Part shown: in pieces, positions 22,124 through 34,430 of the stretch
Layout of the letters: every line of letters begins with the position of its first letter
How positions within the stretch are numbered: position 1 is the stretch's first letter
Assembly: GCA_051453625.1 (NCBI GenBank)
Contig: JBOZIK010000001.1
Span: forward strand, 194,770,427 to 194,827,356
DNA: 56,930 nucleotides
From: Welwitschia mirabilis
Lineage: Eukaryota > Gnetophyta > Gnetopsida > Welwitschiales
Direction of reading: 5' to 3'
Notes under the pieces: generated by a model
What the model was told of the DNA's origin: nothing
The model's database searches: none
What the model saw: the letters and a program-made list of their open reading frames with translations, nothing else
Made by a program: the position numbers and the translations under genes

Positions 22124-23214
22124 TGTTGTAGTGCATATTTATATAACATTTACATCCTAAGTAGAATCCTATTAATCACAAATAATAATGTACAAACATA
22201 ATACACTAATATAGATAAGTGCTGACCTAAATGTCATAATTCATCAAAGGCCAAAGTAGGAAATAAGAGAGTTACTTTCAAAAGAGAAATTATTTTATCC
22301 TAATTTACAACAATTACTTGCAATATATGAAAGTAATGTAAAAACATTTATGTAAAAATAATCTATAAAAAGAAAACAACAATGCACTTAACCTAAACTC
22401 ACAAAACACAATCTTGGCAAAGGCTGCCCTCATAACCTATATCACAAGAGAAACTATCACTGGATCTTAAGTAACATAAGATATGAGGGAGAGAAACATT
22501 TACACATTGAAAGCATAAAAGGAAATTTTTTGTATTAAGAATCAAATTACATCTGTGTTACAAAGTAGTCATACCTAAATGGAGGAAACATTGCCTAACA
22601 CCAAGGAAACATCTCTCTGAAACTATAGGCTGGATCTTCAGTCCTTCGATCTTTGGCCACGAGAATTTTAGATGCAAACGATGACAAGCAGTAGTTAAGG
22701 ATAAGATCTCTATTTATTGACTAAAATACATAATAGTAAAGACAGAAAGTCACAGGTAAACTATAACAGCCACACAAAGAGAAAATTGAAATACAAGTGG
22801 TAAAGTTTTTATGAACGTTTAATACAGACGTTATAATAGTATTGTCTGGCTATTTGTTTGGGCAATAGAGGAGATGATACCATTTTATAATTAATCCACA
22901 TTAGTTGCCAGTTATAATTCAGTTACCATCTAGTTAGCAAATCATCTGTATGATCATCTAGATGATGAGGTGGATAATGGCCTTCAATAAATCTTCATTC
23001 ATTGCATTAGCCTCAATGTTTGCAAAAAGTTATCTTTAGAAATACAAAGTATTCATATTTGTTCAGAATGTTGTGAATTATCATGAAGATTGCATATTTC
23101 CATCCTTTTCATCCTAGATCTCCATTATCATGGAAGTTAAGCATTTACCTATCTATTTACTTGCAAAACAACTCAAAATACCTTATCAAATATGTATAAG
23201 TTGGTAGTGCAATA
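22124..23214 (-). repeat. 5' LTR of copy B
   Basis: On the minus strand it starts TATTGCACTACC (TGTTGC with one transition) at 23214 and ends CTACAACA at 22124; it is 1091 bp. It aligns with the shared LTR and with both LTRs of copy C. It contains a 14-bp perfect palindrome at 22953-22966 followed by GAGGTGGATAATGG. The base composition and length are those expected of a large plant gypsy LTR. Confidence 0.85.
22707..22718 (-). promoter_or_regulatory. Possible TATA box of the copy B LTR
   Basis: The minus strand reads CAATAAATAGAG, at the same place as in the shared LTR. Confidence 0.4.
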
Positions 23215-26200
23215 AGCACACTCTTTTATGATAGTATCTCTTTATGTTCTTGTGTCTTTCTACATCATATGTCCTCTGCTATAAATAGGACCTTCTTCTA
23301 TTCTTATATCATATATCTGATAAAGCTTTTGCTATCAAAGCGTAGTGACTTTAACTTGGAGCTTAGAAAACTAACCTTGGAGCCTTGTAAACTTCCCAAG
23401 TTCTTAAGTCTTTATCTTAAATTCAATATGGTTTTTGGATTGGATTATTTCCTTGTATGGTTGTTGTCTTTCATTTATTTGTTGTGTGTTCCAATTAATT
23501 CTTGTATCTTTTACATGTTTTATGGATTCTTCTTACTATCTTAATTAATCTTATAACTCTCTTCTTACACATGTAATACCTTAGTTGTGAATTTAAATCT
23601 ATGCCTTAAATTTTGCTAAGTAACTAAGTTATGTAGCTTTAGGAGTTGAGATACCTGAGGAGATTTCATTAGCCATGGAAATGACCTATCAGAATAATCA
23701 AGGTGATGTTTATAACCCATCTAGTTGTGAATGATATAATGTCTTTATAGTTCAAAGGGTTTATCCCATTTGAAGGATTTCTATTGGTCATAGAAATAAA
23801 CCTCTAAACAAATGGGTATTTTTAACACCCTCCTAAAAGTTTATTCTATTCACTATACATTCTTGGATTACTGAAACTTGAATATGTGCATCTAGATTAC
23901 TAAAATTTATACGAGGTCTCGATTAAATTTTGATTTTTCTTGTGAATCCTACCTTGTACTTAAAAATTCCCTTATCTAAAACTTATCATGGATCATATTG
24001 AGAACTATGAAGGTTATAGTTCTTATGCCATGCTTACATGTATAAGACCTACTATGAAAGAAGACCTTTAAATGAGCTAGCTAATGAAAGATGGATTAAG
24101 CATTATTTTCTTACTTGTTATTCAGATGCATGTATTATTTGAAGGACCTTAGATGTTCTAAATAAATTGTATTATTAATGTAAATATGAATATTGTACTT
24201 AGATTTATTTAAGGATGAGTTTCAAGAATATGCATCACCCTTTTTGAAATATTTTGAGTGTTTATTTCTTGTAATGCAAGTTATGTTTATGATTGTGGTA
24301 CCTTTAAGTTTAGCCATAAATTGTTATTTATTTTAGCAGAATAGTTTCTAAGTATCTAATTAGAAGTTTTAAAAGTAAAATTTTGATTTTTTTAATATAT
24401 ATTTAAAGAACTTAAACATAACGTAGGAGGATTTTTAACATATTATTTTTCTAGGATATAATTTACTAGGATATATTTAAATATTATATGCTTAAGGGTA
24501 TATTATGTAAGGGGAAAAATAATTAGTTAGCCCTAGCAATCAAATGTTATTCCTCTAAGTTAAACATGTGACCATTAACTTCTTATCTTATCAGAGTAGT
24601 CAATGCCACTTAAGTAATGCGATGAACTATAATAATACATTAAAATGCTTTACGTAACTGATTTTCTTCCTATAGACACATTCCAAACCTTCACTTGAAT
24701 ATTCATCTGTTATCACAATAGTCTACCATTGCATTTCATATGATGGTTCTTCCTCTAAAACTCCTCAATGTTATAGTATTATTAACATACCTTTGGTTTC
24801 TTCTATTATTGAGCTCCACCTCACTTTGCCTTCTCTCCTTAAACATAATATCTACAAAGCATCTAATATATTACTTGTGTAGTGGATTTTTATTTTTCCT
24901 TCTTGTACATCCTTTATATATGACTAACATAAGTTTTAGTATGTTCACTCTGAATTCTTACCTTCACACATTTTTGTTGCCCTATAAAATGCCTTAAAAC
25001 TGCTTTTAATAAAATCAAAACATTCTAAAATTCATTGATCAAATAAGGACTTCAATCAAAGTAATAAAGTAATATTCATCCATGTTCTAGCTATTATTCC
25101 TCTTGAATAATCTATGTTTTCCTTCTCTGTCTTATGTTCTTTATATGAAAGTTCTAACATATTAATGTTTTACCCCATTTTGGCCATTCCTCCTTGCTAT
25201 TACAATGGACATCCCTTCTTCTCTTTCTGATCTACACTCTTATCCTTTGCATTATTGCAACTGCATCAAATTCCGTTAACATGTTTTTCCTCCTCCATTG
25301 TAGACATCCATGTCTTTTTCCTTAGCTTATGAGCCCCGCCCTCTTAAAATTTAGTATTCCTTTCATTACAACCACTACTTAAAGTAAAACTCATAGAAAA
25401 CACTTGAATAATGCACATGAAATGTTCTCTGTATGTCTACAATGTGTCTCATAAAGAAGAGAAACTGAATAATGTTTGCTTGATAATTACAAGAACTTGT
25501 GCACCACCTTTTCTTCTTAAACTAATACTCCAATGTTAAAATCACCTCCCTTTCTTTCTATTCAAAATGCTTGCCTGATATCATGAGCATTTTAGATATG
25601 AGAGATCATTATTGATTATTTAAAACATTTTGAATGTTTTGTGATTGCTTTTATCATAAGGGATCTTATAGTCATGGAAATCTTAGATTACATAGAGAAT
25701 GATTTTCATTAAGTGAAAAAATTGATAATTTAGTGGAGGTGAATGGAGGCCTATTGTCATTGATAAATTCCTAGGTCATAGCCATATTTTGGAGGTTTTT
25801 TAATACATTTGGCTTGATTTTTTATAATGGGAGATAGCACTATAAAAGCAATATGAAAGATGTTTTTTCACTTAAAAACACCATTGAAGGATTCATTGCT
25901 AATGAAGAAGCTTAATAGAAATGAATTCAAAATTAAGAAAAGAACTATGAGCTTAAAATTCACATGGGTGAGAAGTATGAGGATCGTAGGAGGTTGTCTG
26001 AGAGACGATTGTAAAATAATGAAGAATGTATCCATTGATTAGAAGTGGATTGATTAGATTTACATTTAGTAAATAAAATTAAGTGCACTATCTATTAAGC
26101 AAGATATACATTAAAAATTAAAACATAATGACTTATTTGATTATCAAGTAAAGTTGAGAAAGATTAGGTCTCGTGTTTGAATCCTTATAAGACATTTTAG

Positions 26201-26868
26201 AAAACCATCTTTGAAATAAAATTACATTTGATCTATATTATTAAAAGATAAATTCTTAAGTCCTTTTCTAATTCAAATGATAGCTTAAGTGGTCTTAGGT
26301 GGAATTACTTACTAAGAGGTCTTGAATTTGATTCTCCTCAATAACATTTTTATTAATTAAAAATCTATGGGTAACATAAATGCTAATATATTAGGCCTAA
26401 TTATTACTTAAACAAAAATTCAATAGACTCAACTAAAATATAAGGCTATCTCTCTTATTTCATGATCATTCTTAGCCATTAAGTCATTAGATAATATAGC
26501 CACTAGTTTTCATGCCATCTTATTTCAAAAATTAAATTTTGGCTCTTATGGGGTTTTTAATTAGTTATACATGGTTTTATTTTGTAAAATTTAAACCTTA
26601 GTTTAGATCATCTTAATCTTTAAGTTTTAGTAACTAAGTATTGAGGTATTTGGCTACAATAATAATACCGTATGCAAATTTTATAAGTAAAACTATCATC
26701 TCGTGAAATAACTTTTGAGAAGAAATTTCTAATAGTATTACAAATAATATCACAAGTTTTGATCTCACATCATGATCTAAGAGTATCTTATAGAAAATAT
26801 TAATTAATTCAAATAATAATTTCATTATCATTTAAAGTTTTAATTATTTTAAACTCTGGGTCATTACA
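23215..26868. other. Unassigned AT-rich sequence
   Basis: No gene or recognisable element. A good TATA-like TATAAATAG lies at 23280, and 49 bases later TTGCTATCAAAGC (23329-23341) resembles an initiator-Met PBS with two mismatches, but no LTR end precedes it. The right end (about 26000-26868) may be a decayed LTR, because it ends in ATTACA directly before an initiator-Met-type PBS. The short frames at 23269, 24740 and 25860 show no family resemblance. Confidence 0.4.
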
Positions 26869-26883
26869 TTTTAGTATCAAAGC
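26869..26883 (+). other. Decayed primer-binding site, initiator-Met type
   Basis: TTTTAGTATCAAAGC follows ATTACA. The tRNA-iMet PBS is TGGTATCAGAGC; here there are two G-to-A changes in 12. This is a different retroelement lineage from A, B and C, pointing right. Confidence 0.45.
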
Positions 26884-28075
26884 TAAATGAATTTTTTGAT
26901 ATTAGAAAATCAGGGCATTAAAAAGGTGCGATCCTTTTTCTTCATAAAGAGTACTAGGGTTCCCTAAGGTGATAAACTAGATATATCTTATCTTTTAAAA
27001 GTAGTTATTTGATTTGAAATTTTAATTCCCTTATTTCCACTTTTGAAAACTAGTAGGAATTTTATGCTATTGGTTGTACTCTAGGGATTAGATCAATTTC
27101 ATGCTGTACTTTCCTATTTGGTGGTAAGATCTTAGAATCTCCAAACATACTAAAAAATTCTTATAGTTTTGTTGGTAATGTATGATATTTCTTCAAGAAC
27201 TAAAATTTATACTAGTATTTGTTAAGTGGGCTTTTTCAAGTTAAAGGCATTAAAATTCTACCACTTAATATTTAATAAAATCTTCAAGAATGAATTTCTT
27301 CTTAAATTCCTCTATGAAGGTATTATAAGGGACTCATTATGGGTGATTGTATTGGTATCAGAATCAACATTCCTATGCATTCCATAGGGGAAAGGTAATG
27401 GTGTATGCACATCTTTATTCTAGTAGGACATTCGAAAGGTCAAAGTAGGTTTCTATTTAGCAAATTCAGGGAATGTCTTTTTCACTTATTCCTGCTTTAC
27501 CTTTCTATGTCTTGACACATATTATTTTAGTAATTTTCTCTCATTCCCATTATTCTATTTTGGAATTATTGGCTAAATTAGATAGAATGGCTTAAAGATC
27601 TACTTCTATGTTTAGTAGTTGCATTTGAATGTTCTGAAGGTTTACTGCACCAGTTGGAGTATGTTATCCTAAGGTGGATGGTTATCCTTGGGATATCCTC
27701 AGGTTCTATTCAACAGGTCTTTCTTTTAAGTGAGAGAGGAGATTATCAATTTGACTAGTAAGAAGTTTATTCTAAGAGTGAATGTGACCTAATTATATCT
27801 TTATTTCATCCATCCTTCCATTCACCCTTTATTTCATGGTGTACTAGTTGGTTCTGTGTCCTTTTGAACTCATACACTTGCTTCTTTTCTTATATTTCTT
27901 AGATTAGTTCCCCTTCTTCATGGCAGGTAATATGTCCTTTTTATATTACTACTACAAGAGTTAAGTATTTTTAACTAAATGGTGATTATAAAAATAGTTA
28001 GTAGTTATCATAATAGCCCTTGATTACATGCATTCCATTAGCAGTAACTATTAAGAAGATATGCTACCAGCTATT
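26884..28075. other. Unassigned sequence after the iMet-type PBS
   Basis: It should hold the leader and gag of the element whose PBS is at 26869, but I can read no gag or pol block. A second TTGGTATCAGA occurs at 27352. Confidence 0.35.
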
Positions 28076-28745
28076 CCAAGTGTAGCATTAGATGATACAC
28101 AAGTGTTAAGATTGAATTGTAACATTGGATATTCAAGTATGATATTAGCCATCCAAGTGTGATGTTAGACACCCAAATGTGATGTTTGGGCTTCTTTATA
28201 GAGCAAGCTTGAGTGAGGTGATAAGTGTAAGAGTCAAATAAAAGGTATCAAGGCCTTGTGGGAGTAAGTGTGGCATTGAGAATCTAAGTGCGATGTGGGT
28301 CATCTAAGTGTAACATTAGAGACATCTATTATGGATAAATTAAAGTAGAGTAAGCTATGTTATGGTGAACAAGAGATGTCAAGAACTTGCAAAAGTAAAT
28401 ACAATGTTGGTTACTTAAGTGTAATGATGGACATCTAACTATGATGTTAAATACACAAGTGCGATGTTAGAGACATTTATCATGGGCAAACTACAGTAGA
28501 GCAGGTGTGTTGGGGACAAATAGGAGGTGCCGAAAGCTTACAAAAGTAATACAACATTGAGCACTCAAGTGTGACATTGATGTCAGACATTTAAGTATGA
28601 CATTAGACCTTCTTTCCAGAATAATTCTAGAATAGAAAGTGAAGTGCCGAGATCTCATGAAAGATGTTGAAGTGTTACAGACTTAAGTTTAATGTTGGAC
28701 ACTCAAGTTCAATGTTGGAACTCAAATGTGACATCATAATTGACT
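28076..28745 (+). repeat. Layered tandem repeat (about 21-nt units within about 150-bp units)
   Basis: A unit close to CTCAAGTGTGATGTTGGACA recurs more than fifteen times with variation (AAGTGTGATGTTAGACA, AAGTGCGATGTTAGAGA, AAGTTCAATGTTGGA). A longer unit repeats around it: GAGACATCTATTATGG at 28319 and GAGACATTTATCATGG at 28470 lie 151 bp apart, each followed by AGTAGAG.., a GACAA/GAACAA stretch, and CTTGCAAAAGTAA or CTTACAAAAGTAA. Two shorter versions flank these. It is not part of copies A-D. Confidence 0.8.
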
Positions 28746-29181
28746 CCAATTTTGGTATCTAACTATGATTTTGATTGTGCTTCCTTTCTACTTAACCCCA
28801 AATTAACTAATACACTTAGCCATAATTTTAACTTTACTCCTATAGTTATTAAACCTAGATTCACTTCTATAAACACCTCATGAATTCCTTATTTTACCTC
28901 ATTTTGATCTTGTCACAATCAAGTGGTAATATTTACATCTCTTTATTTTACTATCATTATTTCCATGTTCCTCAGTCTTTTAATGATTCTTTTATGTACT
29001 TCTATCATATTTTTGTAGGTATTCAGAATTTACTTGAGCACTTCTTGCTTTCTATATATACTGCTTATCCTTTAATTTTTCTTCATTATAGTAATTACAT
29101 CTTCAAGATATGGCTCAAATACTATGTCTCTCTATTTCTTAGAATTCTATCAATGTTAAGTTTGTAGAATTGGAAATAAAA
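28746..29181. other. Unassigned, left flank of copy C
   Basis: AT-rich with a 95-codon plus frame (28880-29167) that has no recognisable motif. It ends in AAATAAAA directly before the copy C LTR. Confidence 0.4.
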
Positions 29182-30416
29182 TGTTGCACTACCAAATACT
29201 ATATATTTGATAGGGTATTTTGAGTAGTTTTATAGAACATTAAATAAGTTTATGCCGAGTTTTGATGATAATGGTGTACTAAGGCACATATCACAAAAAT
29301 ATTCAATCTTTGTTACATTTGACAGCACTTAAAGCAAATCACACTACTTCTAATCTAAAGTAGCAATCTTATAATCAAAGAGGCTAATCTAATACAAAAA
29401 ACATCTTTATAAAGTCCATCATTCACCTCATTATCTAGACAAATATACAGATGAAAGAAGTACTTATGTTGATAAGAATGCTTACTAGACTAATTTGATA
29501 GCTGATATGCTACCTGTATGATATGGAATCATATCCTATGATGTTTGGATGACTAGTAGGATGACACCTAAAAATAATGCTTCACTAAACTCCACCAAAC
29601 TTTTGCCATATTTTGTGTACCTTCTTGTGTAGTTTTTAGGGTTTTTATTGTGTCTATTAGTATTTGTTGTTTTTAGAGTATGTTTTGTAATAAATGCTCC
29701 TTTACTCGTAACCATCTTCTTTGGCACTAAAAATTCTTGTAACTAGAGATTGAAAGGTAGGAGGTCCATCCTTAATTATTGTAAAGAGATGTATTTCTTA
29801 GTTTTGGGTTGTGTATCCTTAATTGAGATGCTACTACTTTGTAACATAGATGTTAGTTTAACTTAATTAAAACTTTGTTTTTATGTTTATATTATTTGTT
29901 ATGTGCATCTCCCTTATGGTTTATGTTGCTTTTGATTTTGTAACAGCTTCATCTGTGATATAGATCATGAGAGAGACCTTTGTTAAGGTTGACATTATTA
30001 GTTTAGATGAATTTCATTTTATTTCCTAGATTAACTATGCATTATTTTCATATTCTGTTTAATGTACCTGATAGCTTAGGTTGGTCTTAACCTAATGACA
30101 ACTTTCCTTGATTAATCTAGGTTATACAAGGCTGATCTCCATTATAGATTGATTTGGTATCGAATAAATATTACATTTAGAATAGAACTTACATCTCATT
30201 TGCATAGTGTGTTTATTTTTATTGTTATTATTCTACTTAGAGATTACATACGTATTGCATTTAAAATCAATTCTCTTTCTCCTCGACTATGCCTTTGATG
30301 AAATTATGACATTTGGATCACTTCTATTTATATTAATATGTTGTGTTGTGTTATATATTTATGATTTTTAAGATTTATTTGAGAATGTAACATTTGCATA
30401 AATACATATTTCAACA
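29182..30416 (+). repeat. 5' LTR of copy C
   Basis: It starts TGTTGCACTACC and ends TTTCAACA, with inverted ends TGTTG/CAACA. It holds dyad-motif copies near 29417-29455 and 29538-29566. A TATA-like GTAATAAATG lies at 29687. It aligns along its whole length with 40379-41619. Confidence 0.87.
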
Positions 30417-30418
30417 TC

Positions 30419-30437
30419 TTGGAACCATTACTAGGAA
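30419..30437 (+). other. Primer-binding site of copy C (tRNA-Asp type, decayed)
   Basis: TTGGAACCATTACTAGGAA lies two bases after the LTR end. Against TTGGCGCCGTTGCCGGGGA all but one difference are transitions. Confidence 0.78.
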
Positions 30438-31100
30438 AGGCTTCTTAGAGTTCGAGGATTATTGTTACTTAGATAAATAGTTTGAATTTTAGTTTAGGTA
30501 TTTTTCTATAGTACCATTGTATTCTTACAATAGAAATATAGGTTTTTCTTTCTACATTTTTTGTTTTACATTCCAAAAATAATGTCTTATCATCTCCCTC
30601 ATTATCCATATGATGTGTGGTGATGACGACCTATGAAACTTAGGGTTTTTCATTTTCTTAAAATATAGGATTTTTTTGTCATCCCCTATATTGTCTAAAT
30701 GACTTAGTGGATGACTGTTAGTTTTCATTTTATGTTATTTCATGGTTTTCTTTTTCTATGTTTTTTGTTTTTGGTTTTTTTTTTTTAATTTCTTCTATCG
30801 TCCAAGTACAGCATTTGAACAACCATAAAGATGATGCTTACAGAAATAGAACTGAGCATGCTAAGACATGCTAAAATTTGATAAAAAGATGAAATATTAG
30901 AGAGAGCAACTATTGATTAAAGAAAACATTCAAAAAGTTTTGATTGAATACAAACTTAACCCAAATTATGCACATCGCAGGTATGCAAAATATTTCAAGA
31001 ATTGAGCAAGAAGATTTTTTTGCATTTATTATTTTTGAATCTATCTTTCTAAAGAAAATTTTTCAAAAGAAAGTTTAGAAGAAAATTATTTTATTATAAT
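30438..31100 (+). other. Copy C leader between PBS and gag
   Basis: Dyad-motif copies lie at about 30583-30625, 30678-30715 and 30797-30840. The middle one shows all parts: GTCATCC, TTGTCTAAATGAC and GTGGATGAC. No gene is seen. Confidence 0.65.
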
Positions 31101-32700
31101 GTCAAATTCTACTCAAAAACAGAAACATGTTGCTTAGCCTAATCCTCCTATCATGATCGAAACCTCTACTACTCCCATAAATCCAAATGCTAATGTCACT
31201 CTTAAAGAACTAATTACAAATAAAAAGTGTGAAATTCAAAATCCTTTTGGTTTACCTTCTAGTAATGATGTCGAGTTAAGAAATTTAAATGTTTATCCTA
31301 TATTTAATGAAGAAAATGATGAAGACAACAATTAGTGCCTACTTTTGGAAATGGTAAAAAATGAATTAGTGATCATACTTACATGGTTATCTTTTTTAAT
31401 TACTTTAAAATGAAAAGTAAAATTATGGTTAAAACTATTCCATATAAAAAAGCTTAAAAACATGAAACCAAGTTTAAGAAGCATTTATAAAAAGATATAT
31501 AAGTTAAACTATAATAATAAAGAGAAAGAAAGAGTTAACAAATTTCTAACAAAAACCTAATAAAGATTTTGCCTCCACTTATGAACAATTTTTCATTGCA
31601 ATACATTCTAATCCTATAGATGCATTTGCTGAAGAAGAATTAGTAGATTATTTCTATAGTGCACTTAATATCCAAATCAAACAACTTGTAGATTTTTTAT
31701 GTGATAAAATTTGATGAATCTCATATTAAAAAATGCATGGATATTGTTAAAAGAACTAGTAGAAGTAAGTTAAATATGGCCTAAACCAACACCTAAAGAA
31801 AATTATACTATAGGTCAAATCATAAAAGATATTAAAGAAGTAAAACAAGAAAAGGAGGAAGTAAAAATAGGAAAAAAAAACCAAAAAATGTCATTAAGAA
31901 TTTCATAACAACATTAGAAAAGTACACTCAAATGATACTAGATGCAAAAGTGGCACTAAAAAGAGTGTGATTCCAACTTATGATTTGTATGAAGACAACT
32001 ATCATATGACTAAAAATCGTCCTTTATTGCCTACTTATAAGGAAAATATTTATGAAGAGGTGTATGCATTAAACCACAAGTCTTCAAACTTTAGAAATAA
32101 AAATCAAAATCAAAACCAATTCCAAACTAGGATGAATGGACAACCTGATTTTCAATCTTTTGAGAATAAATTTAAGAACTTTAAAGAAAATCATCCAAAT
32201 TTTCAACCATTTAAAAATAGATTTAAGAATGCTAACTTTCAAACAAATAACTAAAACTTCCAATTAAGTAACTTAAATTATCAAGTAAGCATATCAAATT
32301 CTTAAAACCAAAATGATTAACTTAAAAATTTCATTGATTAATTAAGAAAATCTCAAGAGAAGATCAATTTAGACATTGAAAATCTTATTTGCCAAATCCT
32401 AATGAAGTAAGATAAGATTATAAGTTGTGATAAGAAGTGGAAATAAAAAAACACCTCCTTCTCATAAGGCTTTTACTTTCTAAAATAATAAAAATCTTGA
32501 AGAAAAAGAGGATATTGAAATCTTAGAAAATCATACTTTCCCTTTTCCTTTAAGTGATAAGCTTAATAAGAACATTTTTTTCCAAGATAAAGGTAAGAAA
32601 CCTACTACTTCTTAGCTTAATAGATAAATATTAGTCGTATCTTTAATATGTAATCATAAATTTACCATTTTGGAAACTCTTGCAAGAAATTCCTAAATAT
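31101..32700 (+). pseudogene. Gag of copy C, decayed, zinc knuckle destroyed
   Basis: The likely start is ATG at 31101 (MSNSTQKQKHVA, then a TAG stop, PNPPIMIETSTTP). The middle has TYEQFFIAIHSNPIDAF, EELVDYFYSALNIQIKQLVDF (31579-31695), in line with copy A gag. The knuckle (from 31979) reads YDLYEDNYHMTKNR: all three Cys of the CCHC are changed (Tyr, Tyr, Arg) and the His is kept. After it comes an Asn/Phe-rich low-complexity stretch (NKNQNQNQFQ and following). Several frameshifts and stops. Confidence 0.76.
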
Positions 32701-33190
32701 TCTAAGTTGTGAAAAGACCTAATTAGGAAAAACAAAAATGAACTGTACCTATTAAAGTCTTCCTGGCCTAATCTATAACCAACTTAGTTTCACAAAAATG
32801 TCCAAAATTTAAGGATCCAAGGGCAGAAATAATTAGTATCATATTAGAAGGAAATAGAAGAATAAAGAAAGCCTTAATAGATATAGGAATGAGTGTTAAT
32901 ATTATGCCTTTACACATTCATCAATGACTTGGTTTGAAAAGTTGAATTGAACCTACATGTATTATCTTAGAATTGGCAGATACGTCAGTGAAGAAACATT
33001 TAGGAATAATAAAAGACTTTGTGATTCAAATTAAAAAAGCATTCTATTGAATAGATGTAATTGTATGTACAATAGCCTATTGTATTATTGATATAAGGAC
33101 TAAAATAATTAAATGTCACTTAAGAAATAAAACTATTACCAAAAGAGTATTTGATGCTACTAAAAAAGACCTAGGTGATGAGTTGAATAT
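32701..33190 (+). pseudogene. Aspartic protease of copy C, decayed
   Basis: At about 32865-33010 it reads KALIDIGMSVNIMPLHIHQ, stop, LGLKS, then CIILELADTSVKKHLGI. D-I-G is present, so the active-site Asp survives. A stop falls where Gln or Arg is expected. It aligns with the open frame of copy B. Confidence 0.78.
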
Positions 33191-33700
33191 TGAGGGAGAA
33201 ATTAAGCCAACATTATTTTTGTAACATCATCCACTTGAAGAGAGGTGGTTCATGCTTCATGATCCTATCTTGTTTGATGATCCACTTGAAGTGGAAAACA
33301 TGAAATCTTTTAATAATGATCAACTGAATTATGAGCATTTAGGAATTGAATGTTTTAATAAAGAGACTAAAGAAACTAAAATTACAATCTATAAAGAAGC
33401 TCAACATTTAAAAATAACTAAGATTTCATATTTTGAGGGAGTTTGTCCACTCTAACCATCAGACAATAGTCTAAGATGACTGCTAAATCTGATAAAAATT
33501 TAATAAAAACTAAAAATTTAATTTTAAATCTAAAACCTTTACCCAGTGGACTAAAATATTTATTTCTATGTGACAATAAGAACAAATCATTGATAATAAA
33601 TGAAAATCTTTCCTTTGAACAAAAATCAATTTTAATCTCACTTTTAAATACTAAGGTTAATGCATTTTCTTGGTCTCACAAANNNNNNNNNNTTTTTTAA
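33191..33700 (+). pseudogene. Pol linker of copy C
   Basis: Frames 33252-33455 and 33476-33700 hold the H-P-L-E-E-R-W region, then NLILNLKPLPSGLKYLFL and EQKSILISLLNTKVNAFSWS, the usual lead-in to RT. A dyad-motif relic (CATCAGACAATAGTC) lies near 33458-33480, inside this coding segment. A 10-N gap is at 33683-33692. Confidence 0.7.
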
Positions 33701-34430
33701 CATAAAATCTACCTTGAGGATAATGCAAAACCTATTATATACCCTCAATGCAGACTAAATCTAGCCCTTACACAAGTCATAAAAGATGAAATCATTAAAT
33801 TAATGGATACAGAAATTATTTATGACATATTTGATAGTGAATGGGTTAGCCCTTTGATAGTAGTGCCTAAGAAAGATGGGAAGTAGAGAATGTGTATTGA
33901 TTTTAGACATCTAAATTAAGTGATAAATAAATACCATTATCCTTTACTTTTTCTTTACCAGATACTTGATATAATATAAGGACATGCCTTTTATTACTTT
34001 CTTAATGGGTATAATGATTACAATTAAGTTTGTATCGCTAGTAAGAATTAAGCTAAACTAACTTTTACTTTATCTTTTGAAATATTTACCTTCAAATGCA
34101 TGTATTTTAAACTTTATAACTCTCTTGGTACTTTTCAACTTGTAATGATGGGCATCTTTTCTAATATATTAGAGGATTCAATTGAAATTTTTATGGATGA
34201 ATTCTCAATATATGATGAAAACTTTAAACAAATCTTAGAAAAGTTAAAGAAAGTCTTTAATAGATGCATTGGGAGGGGCCTACATTTGAGGTTAAAGAAG
34301 AGTTTTTTTTTTACTTGATAATGAAATTGTATTAGGTTATCACATTTCTAGTAAAGGAATTAGGATGGACTCTAAAACATTAAGTATCATTAAAAATCTA
34401 ACTCCTTCAATAATGCAAAAAAAGTTTGAT
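33701..34430 (+). pseudogene. Reverse transcriptase of copy C, decayed
   Basis: Readable blocks in order: IYLEDNAKPIIYPQ, LNLALTQVIKDEIIKLMD, SEWVSPLIVVPKKDGK then a stop and RMCIDFRHLN, KLTFTLSFEIFTFKCM, MMGIFSNILEDSIEIF, the catalytic box MDEFSIY (34192-34212), NFKQILEKL, and GYHISSKGIRMDS. The box has Asp then Glu, where RT needs Asp-Asp. Stops replace Trp or Gln at several places. Confidence 0.85.

Larger units (their letters stand above)
1..23214 (-). mobile_element. Two tandem Athila/Tat-type Ty3/gypsy elements (A and B) sharing one LTR
   Basis: Reading the minus strand from 23214 to 1 gives LTR, PBS, gag, PR, RT, RNase H, IN, downstream ORF, LTR, PBS, gag, PR, RT, RNase H, IN and downstream ORF. 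The second LTR (11090-12013) is preceded directly by the 3' tail of copy B and followed directly by the PBS of copy A, so one LTR serves both. Copy B with both LTRs is about 12.1 kb. Copy A has its 5' LTR and internal region, and its 3' LTR lies left of the window. Both internal regions align along their whole length and with copy C (29182-41619). All ORFs are broken. The lineage call is from the RT box, the tRNA-Asp-like PBS and the extra 3' ORF. Confidence 0.85.

Noticed and set aside
23280-23341. TATAAATAG followed by TTGCTATCAAAGC as a promoter and PBS of a short retroelement
   Set aside because: There are only about 50 bases between them, no LTR end or repeated partner could be found, and short AT-rich matches are expected by chance.
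27352-27365. TTGGTATCAGAATC as another initiator-Met PBS
   Set aside because: No CA-ending LTR terminus precedes it and no second LTR is visible. It may be chance.
28076-28745. A CRISPR array
   Set aside because: The units are adjacent and divergent without unique spacers of constant size, and the context is a plant nuclear genome.
28880-29167. 95-codon plus-strand frame rich in Tyr, Phe and Leu as a membrane protein
   Set aside because: The composition is what AT-rich DNA gives by chance. There is no conserved motif and no neighbour context.
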